DNA of 64,000 bases from Gynuella sunshinyii YC6258 (GCF_000940805.1 NZ_CP007142.1:1712593-1776592); one strand, 5' to 3'. Positions 16,485-26,752 are shown, counted from the first letter of the stretch. Notes: a model not told the origin generated them from the sequence alone. Numbers and translations are program-made.

Positions 16485-17819
16485 ATGAAAGGTTTTCGCA
16501 AAGTCATTTGGGCTGAAGGTGTATTTCTTGGACAGCAGCATTTTCAAGCCTGGGATATCTACCAGTCTCATTATCAAAAATTAAAGACAAGAATATATGA
16601 ACCTCATTTCTGGGGGGTTAAAGAGCTTGAATGGAATGAGGCTGCTCTCCAGAATAGTCGTCTTGAACTCGTAAGATGTCTGGCCGTTTTTCCAGATGGT
16701 AGTTTGATTGACTATGATCGGAAGTATGACAAACCGGTCAGCTATGATTTGTCGACACTGAATTCAGAATCCCAGGTGCTTGCGCTTTCTTTTCCCAGTA
16801 ATGATATGGCTGACAGTATCACTGGTTATGCTCCGTCTGGTAGTTCTGTAGGATGGCACGCACAGCATGTTGAAGTACCTGATCAGTATGATCCATCAAG
16901 AAAACGTGATGTATTGCTTGGTCAGCCTAATATGCATCTGCATATTTCAGGTGAAGATCGCGCCAATAATGTTTCGTTGAATGTCGTCAGGGTTATTCGT
17001 AGCTACGATAATGCTTTTGAGTTGGATAAAAACTATATTCCTCCCGTTCTAAGTCTGGATGCTGCACCAGTGTTATCTGAGCAATTGGGCAGTGTAATCG
17101 ATATATTGCAGTCTCAGTTTCGGTCTTTGCATGAGAAACGTGTTGGATTGGGGGATGTTGGTTCTTTTTTGTCTTCTGATCTGGCCGATTTCCTGTTGCA
17201 GTCAGAGTTGACTGAAGCGCTGGCAGAGCTGCGGGTCATGGGTGACAACAAGGCTGTACCGGCTATTGATTTTTATCGGTTGCTGCGGCGCTATCATGAT
17301 CGCATCGCTTTGCACCTTGCTCCTGAAAAGGTACCTTTTAATGGTACTTATGAGCACAATGACCTGACCAGCTCTTTCAGTACATTATATCAATCAGTAC
17401 GAGCTGTTTTAGGTGCTGAGCGCAAACGGGCTGAAGCTGGTATCGCAATTGAAGCTTTGTCTCCAGGACGTTTCCAGTCCACAAAAATCTCCCAAGAAGC
17501 ATTTGAAAAGTGTTCGTTCTACTTATCGGTTTATATTGATGCCAGTGATACTTCATGGATTGCTCAATTCCCTGCCTTCTTTAAAGTGGCATCTCCGTCT
17601 TTGATTGAAAACATGGTGGCCAGCGCCACACCAGGGGTTCAACTGGTTCATACTCAACGCGTTCCTCAAAAAATACGCATTAAATCCGGTTATGAATATT
17701 TCTTAATTACCAAAAGCGGTGATGTATGGGCGAGCATATGTCGTGACCAGCAGTTTTCTGCGTTTGCTTTCGGGGAATTTGCACATGCTAAGGTCGAACT
17801 GATTGCCGTTGAGGAATAA
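16485..17819 (+). CDS. tssK: T6SS baseplate protein TssK
   Basis: Baseplate component of 444 residues. ATG 16485 is preferred over an in-frame TTG two codons upstream because AGGGA lies about 8 bases before it. The N-terminus (VIWAEGVFLGQQHFQAWDIY) is a strong TssK signature. The C-terminal part (about 330-444) forms the head that binds the TssL/TssM membrane complex. TssK trimers connect the TssF-TssG wedges to the membrane complex. The gene sits between tssJ and tssL, 5 bases from the latter, as in many T6SS loci. Confidence 0.95.
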   Translation: MKGFRKVIWAEGVFLGQQHFQAWDIYQSHYQKLKTRIYEPHFWGVKELEWNEAALQNSRLELVRCLAVFPDGSLIDYDRKYDKPVSYDLSTLNSESQVLALSFPSNDMADSITGYAPSGSSVGWHAQHVEVPDQYDPSRKRDVLLGQPNMHLHISGEDRANNVSLNVVRVIRSYDNAFELDKNYIPPVLSLDAAPVLSEQLGSVIDILQSQFRSLHEKRVGLGDVGSFLSSDLADFLLQSELTEALAELRVMGDNKAVPAIDFYRLLRRYHDRIALHLAPEKVPFNGTYEHNDLTSSFSTLYQSVRAVLGAERKRAEAGIAIEALSPGRFQSTKISQEAFEKCSFYLSVYIDASDTSWIAQFPAFFKVASPSLIENMVASATPGVQLVHTQRVPQKIRIKSGYEYFLITKSGDVWASICRDQQFSAFAFGEFAHAKVELIAVEE

Positions 17820-17824
17820 ATGTT

Positions 17825-18553
17825 ATGGAAGAATCGTTGCGTGAAATGGAGGCGGCGTTGGTTGAAAGTACGGCGCCCATTTTTAATCTCGTTGAACCTT
17901 TGAATATTCCTGAATTTGCTGATCAGGTACCAGAATCCCTAAGAGTCGATATTGAGCAGGCTTTTATTGATCTTGAACGCAGGGCGTTTGAAAAACAATG
18001 GCCAGCTACTATTACCCGTGATATCCGGTTTGCTATGGCTGCCTATGTGGATGAGCTGGTCATGTCTTCCCGCTGGCCCAAAAAATTCGATTGGATGGTT
18101 AAGCCTCTATGTATCGAATATTTCGGTGAAAGTAACGCTGGCGAGGTATTTTTTAACCGTTTAAATGAATTGCGTCAGGAGTTTGCCAAAAACCGCTTGG
18201 TGATCGGGCTTTTTTACACCTGCCTGCAGTTTGGGTATCAGGGAGTATATCGAATTAAGGGGTATGATCAGTTGCAAGCCTATCTGGTATCGCTGCGGTC
18301 ACAGCTGGAGGATTCGCAGGGAGTGGTTCCCAGAGAGTTGGCGGATTCTGCTGTTCCGGAAAGTAAGTTGGTATATAGAATCAGCGGTAGCCAGCCTTAT
18401 TGGGTTATGGTTTCAATTGGAGCGGCAATACTTGTGACAATGGTGCTGGCCTACGGATCCATTATGAAAAAATCCATCGTTGACAGTGCTGAGCGGTTGA
18501 CTCAAAAGGAATTGACTCTGCGTATGGTGAAAGAGGGTGATAAGGATGTTTAA
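17825..18553 (+). CDS. tssL: T6SS membrane protein TssL (DotU/IcmH family)
   Basis: C-tail-anchored inner-membrane protein of 242 residues. The cytosolic DotU domain (about 15-180) contains AAYVDELVMSSRWP, EYFGESNAGEVFFNRL and YTCLQFGYQGVY, all family hallmarks. A single membrane helix lies at about 193-215 (YWVMVSIGAAILVTMVLAYG). It lacks the OmpA-like peptidoglycan-binding extension some TssL proteins carry. TssL links TssM to the baseplate through TssK. The gene overlaps the start of tssM by 8 bases. Confidence 0.95.
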   Translation: MEESLREMEAALVESTAPIFNLVEPLNIPEFADQVPESLRVDIEQAFIDLERRAFEKQWPATITRDIRFAMAAYVDELVMSSRWPKKFDWMVKPLCIEYFGESNAGEVFFNRLNELRQEFAKNRLVIGLFYTCLQFGYQGVYRIKGYDQLQAYLVSLRSQLEDSQGVVPRELADSAVPESKLVYRISGSQPYWVMVSIGAAILVTMVLAYGSIMKKSIVDSAERLTQKELTLRMVKEGDKDV

Positions 18554-21500
18554 GTCGTTGATAAATGTCTTAAAAGGATTTGTGTTGTCGAAGATGACCG
18601 GAGTGGCCGCTGGTGTAGTGGCGATTCTTGTACTGATCTGGTTTTTGGGGGCACACGTTGGTTTGACGTCTGTGAAATTAAAGATCATCGCTATGGTGGC
18701 GGTAGTTTTGATCTTTATGGTGTTCCTGATTCTGCGCTTGGTGTTTCTATCGATTCGCGGACGCAAATTCAAAAAACAACTCGACAGTGTTGCAGGTGAT
18801 AGTAGTCCTGATACGTTTCAGGCAAAAATATCCGATGTGCTGGCTGCACTTAAGTCCACCCATCTCGGTGCCAGTTATCGTGGCGATAGAGCATTATATG
18901 CATTGCCCTGGTATATGGTGATCGGCCCTTCTGCTGCTGGAAAGAGTACTCTGTTTGCGAGATCCGGGTTGGAGTTTCCTCTGAAAGATGACGAGCGTTT
19001 TCATGTTCAGGGAATTGGAGGCACTCGCGATTGTGACTGGTGGTTCTCGGATCAGGCTATTCTGATTGACACTGCTGGTCGGTATACCAGTGATGAAGAT
19101 AACGAAGAGTGGCTGAATTTTCTGCGGGTGCTAAAGTCAAGTCGTTCCAAACTGCCGATTAACGGCCTTCTTCTGGCGTTGCCATTGGACGAGATATTGA
19201 CTTCGGATCGGGATACGCTTGAACAGCATGTTAAATACCTAAAAAACAGACTTCATGAGTTGATTTCTGAATTGGGTGTTACCTTTCCAATTTATATTGT
19301 AATAACCAAAATTGATCTGCTGAAAGGATTTGAGGCCTTTTTTAATGATTTGAGTGAGGTTGAAAGGAAGCGGCCATGGGGTGTCTACCTGCTGGAGGAT
19401 ACCGAAGATAAGTCCATCAATATATTGAACCTGGTGGAAGAAAGGCTTGAGCAGCTTTATCATCGTTTGCTGGAGCAAAGTGCGCAGAAAATCAATCTGG
19501 CAACAAGCACCTCTGATAAGGTGGAGATCTTTCAGTTTCCCAATCAGTTTGCCGGCGCCAAAGAAAAACTGTCTGAGCTGCTGTCCTTATTGTTCAAGAA
19601 CAATCCTTATCATGAAAATCCATGGTTTGCTGGCATATATTTCACTTCCAGTACCCAGGAAGGAGTGTTGTTGGAGCGCCGTTCAAATGCTCTGAAGAAC
19701 ATGTTTTCCAAGGTAAATATCAGTTTGCCCCGAACTGACTCGATTACCCGGAGTTACTTTATCGACAAGTTTTTCTCTGATGTTATTTTTCCATTGAAAA
19801 ATGCTGTCAGAGGGAATCGAAAAAAGCAACGTTGGGATCGGACGGCGAAAGTTTTTACCTTTGTCTTTATATCAGCATTATTGGTGGTATCGGGAGTTGG
19901 CCTGTTTAGCACCTATACCGCTAACCAGATGCTCATCTCTGATTATGAAAAGAAAGCATCCACTCTTATCAGTCGGGTTAATGATCCAAATTCTACCGAA
20001 CAGCAGCAACTGGATGCATTGGTTGGGCTTTATCAACACTATCAGCGGTTGGAGCAGATACAGACCTATTCGCCGCTGCAGCTGATACATCGATACTCCT
20101 TAATTGAATCTCATGCCGTACCAATGAAGCGGTTATTATTGGATACGTTGACCAATACTGTGAATGCTCACGTTGTTCCCGCATTAAAAGCCAGGCTAAC
20201 CAATTATACAGAGAACTGGAGTAAGCTCTCGGAGGCGGAAAAAAGTGCCAGCCAGGATAAATATTACTTTGCGTTAAGGGCTTACTTGATGCTTACAAGT
20301 AATGCAGACCGGTTGGATACTGAATTTCTCGACCCTTACTTAAGCCAGATCTGGTATGAGAGCTACAGTGATACCGATTTGTTGCTTAGTTATAAGGAAC
20401 AGCAGCCACTGCTTAAGGAGATGATGGGGCTGTATCTGACAGAAGTTTTTGGGCATATAGATGAAACCCATACCAATCCGTGGCTGGCAGGTGTTGATCT
20501 GGTAACCGCTTCTCAGTTGAATCTGACCACAAAAGCAAACGCTCAAACTATTTATGACCGTCTGGTCGCTTCTTCGCAGGACAAGTTTCCAGCGGTAACG
20601 ATAGACAAGATTATTGGTAGGGAGGGGCGTTCAGTCATCGGTTCTTCCCGTCAGGTCGATGGTATATACACTAAAAATGCCTGGAGAACATATATTGCCA
20701 AGCAGATTGATGAGATGACCGACACTGCCAGTAGGGGAGACTGGGTGCTAGGTGCTGAACAGAGTCAATCAAGAGAAGGGCTCGACGAAAAGCTGATGCA
20801 TCAGCTTCGTGCTGATGTGCGTAATCTGTATTTCGAGGATTTTTCGCGTGAATGGTCGGAGATGCTGCGCAACACCACGGTCAAACCTTATAAAAACCTT
20901 GCGGAGGCTGTTCAGGCCTTAAAGATTCTGGGTAATGAACAATCCCCATGGATGAAACTGTTCAATCGTGTTGCAGATGAGTTGACTCTAACTGAGCCGG
21001 AGCTTGATCGGCAGTTGATTGCAGAGGTTGCAGCAACCAATAACGCCGCTGGAAAAGAAAGTGTGCTGGATAAAGCGCCAGTCCCTGTTATTCCTGCGTT
21101 TAAAGCAGCAACCAAGCCGCTTGCAGAGCTGGTCAGGCCAGAGAATTACGTTTCGACCAATGCTGCGTGGGGGCAATACCAGGAAGCAATTGCGACACTG
21201 GGAGAAGAGTTGGAGTTTATTTTGGCGTCCTCTGACGTTAACCGGGAGGCAAAAGAATATTCCAAATCGTTGGTTGCCGGGAAGGATGTAAGTGGAAGGC
21301 AGCTTTATGCTTCCTGGATTGCGGTCAATAACATTCTGCTGGAGATGGACCCTGGAGCAAGCAAATGGGTTGAAAAACCCTTTAAGGCACCGTTGAACTA
21401 TACGTGGTCGGCATTACTTGGTAGTGCCCGGGCTGCACTGCAGCAGCAATGGGAGACACAGGTGTATCAGTCCTATGTTGAGAAAATTCAGGGACGTTTC

Positions 21501-22154
21501 CCATTTTCACAAAGTCAGGTAGATGCGGCGCCCTTGGATGTTCAAACATTGCTGACGCCGCAAACCGGAGAGCTTTGGCGCTTTGTCCAGGATGAACTCG
21601 AGCCATTTATTAAATTTTCAAAAGGACGTTGGAGAAGTCGTACCTGGTTAAATCAGGGGCTAACTTTTAATTCGGCGTTTTTCGATGGTCTGATCGGCGC
21701 GGATAGGCTATCCAGAGCTTTGTTTAAACCTGGTTCATCCGAGATGGGTATGGCGTATGCGCTTTATCCGATTCCCGTTCCAGGGGTGACGGAATCTATA
21801 ATTGAGGTGGATGGTAGTACTTACCGTTATCGCAACGAACCACAGGAATGGAGAGAATTTTCATGGTTGCCTTCAGAAAACCATAATAATGCCAGGGTCG
21901 TGGTTCGTCAGGGAAATCAGTCATCTCCGTATTCTATTGAGGTTGGTGGTCAGTGGGCCTTAATCAGGCTACTGCAGAAAGCAGATGTCAAACATATCCA
22001 GGGAACCGAATTTGAGCTTAAGTGGTCTTTTGGTTCTCAGGGAGAGCCCATCTTCGTGAAATATCGTGTTCGTTCAGATAGAGAAGGTAGTGTTCTGAAT
22101 ACTGGTATGTTCAGCAGTCTTGGATTGCCTCGGAAGTTATTTGGAGCTAGCTAA
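18546..22154 (+). CDS. tssM: T6SS membrane protein TssM (IcmF family)
   Basis: Inner-membrane protein of 1202 residues, normal for TssM. ATG 18546 is used (AGAGGG upstream); an in-frame GTG lies three codons earlier. Two N-terminal membrane helices (about 13-33 and 40-62) are followed by a cytosolic NTPase-like domain with an intact Walker A motif, GPSAAGKST (from about residue 127), and a Walker B-like ILIDTAGRYT. A third membrane helix lies near 438-458, followed by the large periplasmic part that contacts TssJ. Many TssM proteins have lost the Walker motif; here it is intact, so ATP binding is plausible. The stop codon shares one base with the tagF start (TAATG). Confidence 0.95.
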   Translation: MFKSLINVLKGFVLSKMTGVAAGVVAILVLIWFLGAHVGLTSVKLKIIAMVAVVLIFMVFLILRLVFLSIRGRKFKKQLDSVAGDSSPDTFQAKISDVLAALKSTHLGASYRGDRALYALPWYMVIGPSAAGKSTLFARSGLEFPLKDDERFHVQGIGGTRDCDWWFSDQAILIDTAGRYTSDEDNEEWLNFLRVLKSSRSKLPINGLLLALPLDEILTSDRDTLEQHVKYLKNRLHELISELGVTFPIYIVITKIDLLKGFEAFFNDLSEVERKRPWGVYLLEDTEDKSINILNLVEERLEQLYHRLLEQSAQKINLATSTSDKVEIFQFPNQFAGAKEKLSELLSLLFKNNPYHENPWFAGIYFTSSTQEGVLLERRSNALKNMFSKVNISLPRTDSITRSYFIDKFFSDVIFPLKNAVRGNRKKQRWDRTAKVFTFVFISALLVVSGVGLFSTYTANQMLISDYEKKASTLISRVNDPNSTEQQQLDALVGLYQHYQRLEQIQTYSPLQLIHRYSLIESHAVPMKRLLLDTLTNTVNAHVVPALKARLTNYTENWSKLSEAEKSASQDKYYFALRAYLMLTSNADRLDTEFLDPYLSQIWYESYSDTDLLLSYKEQQPLLKEMMGLYLTEVFGHIDETHTNPWLAGVDLVTASQLNLTTKANAQTIYDRLVASSQDKFPAVTIDKIIGREGRSVIGSSRQVDGIYTKNAWRTYIAKQIDEMTDTASRGDWVLGAEQSQSREGLDEKLMHQLRADVRNLYFEDFSREWSEMLRNTTVKPYKNLAEAVQALKILGNEQSPWMKLFNRVADELTLTEPELDRQLIAEVAATNNAAGKESVLDKAPVPVIPAFKAATKPLAELVRPENYVSTNAAWGQYQEAIATLGEELEFILASSDVNREAKEYSKSLVAGKDVSGRQLYASWIAVNNILLEMDPGASKWVEKPFKAPLNYTWSALLGSARAALQQQWETQVYQSYVEKIQGRFPFSQSQVDAAPLDVQTLLTPQTGELWRFVQDELEPFIKFSKGRWRSRTWLNQGLTFNSAFFDGLIGADRLSRALFKPGSSEMGMAYALYPIPVPGVTESIIEVDGSTYRYRNEPQEWREFSWLPSENHNNARVVVRQGNQSSPYSIEVGGQWALIRLLQKADVKHIQGTEFELKWSFGSQGEPIFVKYRVRSDREGSVLNTGMFSSLGLPRKLFGAS

Positions 22155-23119
22155 TGTTTGGCTTTGGCGGTGACAAAGAAAAAAAAGTTTCCTCAGCGGC
22201 TAGAATGGAGATTGGTTTCCTGGGGAAGTTGGAGAGTCGCCCTGATTTTCTGAAATATTGTTCAGAATTTCGTGAAGTTGCGACTCTGGATATGTGTCTT
22301 CGGGACTGGATGTTGATGCAAAATGCTCTTACGCAACAATCTTCAACAAAAAGGTCTGCAATTGGTTTTTTGATGGTTGGTGGGCATGACCGGCAGGGGT
22401 TGAGCGGATATTTGTTTCCTAGCCAGGACAGCCATGGGCGCAGGTACCCCTTTTTTTATTTTGTCAGATGCTCTGATGTTGATCTGTATTTTAAACCAGC
22501 TTCATTGTTTTATGGCAGCAGCAGAATATTTGAGCAGGCGGATCCTGAGTTATCCTGGCCTCTGGAACTTCCTGGCGAGCCTGCCCTGGAAAAGCTGAAA
22601 TCACAACATCTGTTGACTCAATTACCCACTGGAAAGCAATTGATGTCTGGCTCTATGTCAGTTATGACCGAAATGACTTTTGAGCAATGGTTAACGGCCA
22701 TGGTCGGGGCAGATATCCAAACTCAGAAGATGGCACTGGCTGGTTGGCGAAATCAAATACAGTATTACTTTGAAAAAAACTTCAATGTTGATCTGAAATT
22801 GCCTTTGGGGGCATCGGAGCTAGCTCCATATAGCATGTTATTCTGGTTGCATTTGTTGTCTGGGCTTGTCAGGCCTGTGCAATGGCGGCCCGATATTATA
22901 TGGTTACTAAACGAACAGTCTTCATTACTAAATATTCTCGCAAAGCCGATAACTGCTTCTCGTTTAGAGCAATTGGTTAGTGCGTATTCTGTTAAAGATG
23001 AGTATTCTCCAATTCAAGCATCGGGTTTCGGCCAAAGTCTTAAATGGGCGGAACAATTGCTGTCCCACCGGCAGCGTTTGTTATTGGATGTGGCTATTAG
23101 TTGGAGTCAAATGGTATGA
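22154..23119 (+). CDS. tagF: T6SS-associated protein TagF (ImpM family)
   Basis: Cytosolic protein of 321 residues. The N-terminal TagF domain has the typical IGFLGKLESRPDFL, a recruitment segment RDWMLMQNAL, and RYPFFYFVR. The remainder (about 180-321) is less conserved and rich in tryptophan. TagF is a post-translational repressor of T6SS firing in Pseudomonas, where it acts on Fha and is relieved by the PpkA/PppA kinase-phosphatase pair, though it can also work independently. None of fha, ppkA or pppA is seen in this window, so how it works here is open. It is translationally coupled to tssM upstream and tssA downstream (ATGA overlap). Confidence 0.9.
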   Translation: MFGFGGDKEKKVSSAARMEIGFLGKLESRPDFLKYCSEFREVATLDMCLRDWMLMQNALTQQSSTKRSAIGFLMVGGHDRQGLSGYLFPSQDSHGRRYPFFYFVRCSDVDLYFKPASLFYGSSRIFEQADPELSWPLELPGEPALEKLKSQHLLTQLPTGKQLMSGSMSVMTEMTFEQWLTAMVGADIQTQKMALAGWRNQIQYYFEKNFNVDLKLPLGASELAPYSMLFWLHLLSGLVRPVQWRPDIIWLLNEQSSLLNILAKPITASRLEQLVSAYSVKDEYSPIQASGFGQSLKWAEQLLSHRQRLLLDVAISWSQMV

Positions 23120-24633
23120 CCGTGGCAATGGAAGGCAATTCTGAATGGAATCAGTGGTTAGAGCCCTATCTCTCTCCTATTGGCACCAGTTCTGTTGGTG
23201 AAGATCCTCGTTATAGTGAAGCCTTCAGTAGTCTGAAAGCTGAAGTTGAAAAACGTCAGGATATAAACTTCCATCTTATCGAATCACTGTCTTTACAAGT
23301 TCTTACAGAGAATGCAAAAGATTTGCGGGCTGCTGGATATTATGTTTTAGCGGCGAGTCGTCTTTATGGTTTGGATGGTTTCTATAAAGGTCTTGTACTT
23401 TTTCATGGCTTGCTGGACAAGTTTGGTGAGCAGTGTCATCCACAGAAAATGAAGGCTCGTCTGGCTGCGCTTAGGTGGCCACTACAATCCAGAGTTTTAA
23501 CGTTTGTTCAGACCCAGACCAAAAATGCAGACAGTGACTTGTATGAAGCTACTCTGACAATTTTTGAATCTCTGTGTAAATTGGTTCAGCCTGAAATCAG
23601 CGATTATGGCTGGCCGGATCTTCGCAAATGGTTGTCTCAGAACATTGCTGCCAAACCTGCAGACAAAGGGTCTGCCGAGCCAGAGCAAAAACCATCCTCC
23701 CCCCTGACCGTTGTTGGCGAAAGTGCTGATAAAGTCGCTCCTGATGCGGTTGTTTCGTCTATCCAGTCAGAAACACAATTGCTTCAAACCAGCAAACAAT
23801 TGCTTGGTTATTATCGGGAGAAAAAACAATACGGTGTCATGACTGGGTTGTCCAGAAGTATGAAGTGGGGAGATTTAAAGTTACCTCCGAATGAAAATGG
23901 AAAAACCCGAATTCCCGCGCCAAGAGAAACCAGTCTCAATAAAGTGAAAGTCGCTTTTGAAAATGAAGATTGGAAGGATGCTTTTTTTTCTGCCGAAGAT
24001 GCGTTTTTGGAACCAGGTGGAATATTTTGTTTTGAATTGCAACGCCTAAGTGCATTGGCTGCCCGCAAAGCTGGATACAACAGTGCAGCTAAAGTTATTG
24101 AAGATAATTTCCTGTCATTGTTATCAAGATTACCGAAAATAAAACAGTTAACTTATGAGAATGGTGATCCTTTTTTAGCCGGTTCAGTTATCGCATGGGT
24201 TGAACAGATCATGCCTGCAGAAAGTGGGTCGCAAGCCTATGACCCGACAACTGAATTTCTAGCAGAAGCTCGAAAAATTAAAGAAGAAAAGAATCTGACA
24301 GATGCCTTAAAGTGGCTTAAAAGTCAGGGTGGAAGCTCAGAGATTAGTGCGCAGAAAATATGTCTGATCCAGGCGCAATTATGTCATGAGTCGGGTGAAG
24401 CTGCGAAAGCATTTCCAATTCTTGATCGGCTGGATATATATGTCCAGGAACATAGACTCGAAAGGTTTATGCCTGAATTTGCAATGTCTGTCTGGCGCCA
24501 GAAATGGCTTGTTATGAAAGACCTGAAAGCACAGGTTGATGTAGAGCAGCAAAGTGATTACGAAGCGGATATATCCCGCTTGCAGTCATTAATGTGTGCA
24601 ACAGATGTGTCGTTGGCAATTGAATGGCTATAA
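23116..24633 (+). CDS. tssA: T6SS sheath cap protein TssA (VasJ-type C-terminus)
   Basis: Protein of 505 residues. ATG 23116 overlaps the tagF stop (ATGA) and has GGAG upstream. The N-terminal ImpA domain (about 10-130) contains EDPRYSEAFSSLKAEVEK and LRAAGYYVLAASRLYGLDGF. A variable proline- and glutamate-rich linker lies around 175-215. The C-terminal region (about 380-500) is of the VCA0119/VasJ kind, with EARKIKEEKNLTDALKWLKS. TssA proteins guide or cap the growing sheath; which of the TssA classes this one belongs to needs structure comparison. A 72-base gap separates it from tssB. Confidence 0.9.
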   Translation: MTVAMEGNSEWNQWLEPYLSPIGTSSVGEDPRYSEAFSSLKAEVEKRQDINFHLIESLSLQVLTENAKDLRAAGYYVLAASRLYGLDGFYKGLVLFHGLLDKFGEQCHPQKMKARLAALRWPLQSRVLTFVQTQTKNADSDLYEATLTIFESLCKLVQPEISDYGWPDLRKWLSQNIAAKPADKGSAEPEQKPSSPLTVVGESADKVAPDAVVSSIQSETQLLQTSKQLLGYYREKKQYGVMTGLSRSMKWGDLKLPPNENGKTRIPAPRETSLNKVKVAFENEDWKDAFFSAEDAFLEPGGIFCFELQRLSALAARKAGYNSAAKVIEDNFLSLLSRLPKIKQLTYENGDPFLAGSVIAWVEQIMPAESGSQAYDPTTEFLAEARKIKEEKNLTDALKWLKSQGGSSEISAQKICLIQAQLCHESGEAAKAFPILDRLDIYVQEHRLERFMPEFAMSVWRQKWLVMKDLKAQVDVEQQSDYEADISRLQSLMCATDVSLAIEWL

Positions 24634-24705
24634 ATCAATGTACAACAGGGAAGTATCAGATCTGGCTGATCTGTTATCCCATCTTAAATGAAAGGAGAAG
24701 GTAAC

Positions 24706-25221
24706 ATGTCCGATAGTTTTCAAAATGAAGTCCCTCGAGCCAGAGTAAACATCGCACTGGATCTGGAAACAGGTGGTGCTGGAGTAAAAAAAGAGTTGCC
24801 AATGAAATTGTTGGTACTCGGAGATTTCAGTAATGGTCAGGGTGAGGGTGATGTTAGTGAGCGCGAGCGTATCAACATCAATAGCTCCAATCTTGAGCAG
24901 GTTATGGGAAATCTGGCTCCTAAAATGAACTTTAGTGTGCCAAATCGAATTAAGGATGATGGCGGAGAAATCTCTGTGAATTTGACCGCAACAAAATTTC
25001 AGTCTTTCCATCCTGAGCACGTTGTATCGCAGATTCCTGAGTTAAGAGAGTTATTGTCAATGAGGAACCTGCTTAAGGATTTAAAATCCAACCTTTTGGA
25101 TAACAGCTCTTTCAGAAAAGAGGTGGAGCGTATCCTGAACTCTGGACCAGATATGGATTCACTAAAAACAGAACTCAAGTCATTAATGGCTGAGCAGGCG
25201 AACAAAGAGTCGGAAGAATAA
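24706..25221 (+). CDS. tssB: T6SS sheath small subunit TssB (VipA)
   Basis: Contractile sheath subunit of 171 residues. ATG 24706 is chosen because AAGGAGAAGG lies just upstream; the protein then begins MSDSFQNEVPRARVNIALDL, typical of TssB. LPMKLLVLGDFS and the helical segment around FQSFHPEHVVSQIPELREL are conserved sites of contact with TssC. TssB and TssC assemble into the sheath around the Hcp tube and are disassembled by ClpV. The gene is 10 bases upstream of tssC. Confidence 0.95.
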   Translation: MSDSFQNEVPRARVNIALDLETGGAGVKKELPMKLLVLGDFSNGQGEGDVSERERININSSNLEQVMGNLAPKMNFSVPNRIKDDGGEISVNLTATKFQSFHPEHVVSQIPELRELLSMRNLLKDLKSNLLDNSSFRKEVERILNSGPDMDSLKTELKSLMAEQANKESEE

Positions 25222-25231
25222 GGAGGCAATG

Positions 25232-26752
25232 ATGGCTCAGCAGGAACAACAGAATAAATCGACAACTGAAGTTGTTGAAGATGGTTCTATATATCAGCGT
25301 CTTTGTAGTCTGGTTGATATGTCCCCGGTTAATCAGCCGATAGACATCAATCAATTTCAAGACCCTAAGGCAATGGCAGAGGTCGATGCTAATCAGCGTA
25401 TTACTGCCGCGCTTAATGTTTTCTTTGAAATCGCACTTGAAGCCGGGCAGCAAATCGAACGTATCGATAAAACGTTGCTTGATCAGTACATCGCTAAAAT
25501 TGATGAAACAATTAGCCTTCAACTGGATGAGGTGCTCCATCATCCACTGTTTCAAAAAGTCGAGTCTACTTGGCGTGGTCTGAAGTTTTTGACAGACCGT
25601 ACTGATTTTAAAGGTAATGTTAAAATCGAAATATTGGATTGTGACAAAGAAGAGTTACGCGAAGATTTCGAAGAGTCTCCGGATACTACGCAGTCTGGTT
25701 TGTTCAGTCATATTTATACTCAGGAATATGATACTCCAGGGGGAGAGCCTATTTCTGCGATGATAGCCAATTACGCATTTGACAGATCGGCCCCTGATGT
25801 TGAGTTATTGACTGAAGTTTCCAAGGTTGCAAGTGCAGCCCATTGTCCTTTTATTAGCGCTGTTGGACCTCAGTTCTTTGGTAAGGATAGTGTTGAAGAA
25901 ATTCCAAAAATTCAGGATGTTTCCAGTTATATGGATAGAGCCGAATATATCCGCTGGAAAGGATTCAGGGAGCGTGAGGATTCCAGGTATGTTGGTTTGG
26001 TTTTTCCTCGTTTTCTGTTGCGTTTGCCTTATGGCGAAGAAAACCCCATTCGTAGTTTCAACTATAAAGAAGGTGTCTTGGGTGAACAGCATGACCGTTA
26101 TCTTTGGGGTAACTCTGCGTTTGCATTTGCTTCGAATATGGTTAGAAGCTTCAAGAAAAATGGTTGGACTGTGAACATCAGAGGGCCTGAATCCGGTGGT
26201 AAGCTGGACGGTTTGCCGATTCATTTTTATGAATCAGGCAGAGGTACTGAATCAAAAATACCGACGGAAGTTTTGATTTCAGAAACCAAAGAACTTGAGT
26301 TTGCTGATCATGGTTTTATACCACTCAGTTACTATAAAAACAGTGACTATGCATGCTTCTTTTCTGCTAACTCAACGCAAAAACCTGTTGAGTATGATGA
26401 TGCCAGTGCAACTGCAAACTCACGTATAAATGCGCGTTTGCCGTATATCTTCCTGGTGTCCCGGATTGCACAGTATTTGAAAGTATTACAACGTGAAAGT
26501 ATCGGTTCATTGAAGTCCCGGCAGGATTTGGAGAATGAACTCAATGCGTGGTTACAGCGTTTGGTGACCAAGATGAATAATCCTGACCCGGATCTGGCGG
26601 CAACTCATCCTCTCAAGGATGGCGCGGTATCTGTACAGGAATCTGAAGATAACCCAGGCTATTATTCAGTGAACATGTATGTTCAACCGCATTTTCAGGT
26701 TGAAGGTGTGGACGTACGTTTATCTTTGGTTTCGCAGATGCCTGAATTATGA
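25232..26752 (+). CDS. tssC: T6SS sheath large subunit TssC (VipB)
   Basis: Sheath subunit of 506 residues, the standard length. Two ATG codons are adjacent (25229 and 25232); the second has the better spacing to AGGAGG. Conserved segments include WRGLKFLTDRTDF, FSHIYTQEYDTPGGEP, EYIRWKGFREREDSRYVGLVFPR-like sequence and LVSRIAQYLKVLQRE near the end. It pairs with TssB to form the contractile sheath. A short hairpin with T-run follows the stop, so transcription may partly end here before hcp. Confidence 0.96.
   Translation: MAQQEQQNKSTTEVVEDGSIYQRLCSLVDMSPVNQPIDINQFQDPKAMAEVDANQRITAALNVFFEIALEAGQQIERIDKTLLDQYIAKIDETISLQLDEVLHHPLFQKVESTWRGLKFLTDRTDFKGNVKIEILDCDKEELREDFEESPDTTQSGLFSHIYTQEYDTPGGEPISAMIANYAFDRSAPDVELLTEVSKVASAAHCPFISAVGPQFFGKDSVEEIPKIQDVSSYMDRAEYIRWKGFREREDSRYVGLVFPRFLLRLPYGEENPIRSFNYKEGVLGEQHDRYLWGNSAFAFASNMVRSFKKNGWTVNIRGPESGGKLDGLPIHFYESGRGTESKIPTEVLISETKELEFADHGFIPLSYYKNSDYACFFSANSTQKPVEYDDASATANSRINARLPYIFLVSRIAQYLKVLQRESIGSLKSRQDLENELNAWLQRLVTKMNNPDPDLAATHPLKDGAVSVQESEDNPGYYSVNMYVQPHFQVEGVDVRLSLVSQMPEL

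Noticed and set aside
24628-25020. 130-codon open frame on minus opposite tssB
   Set aside because: It is antisense to a certain gene, has no recognisable protein features and no ribosome site.
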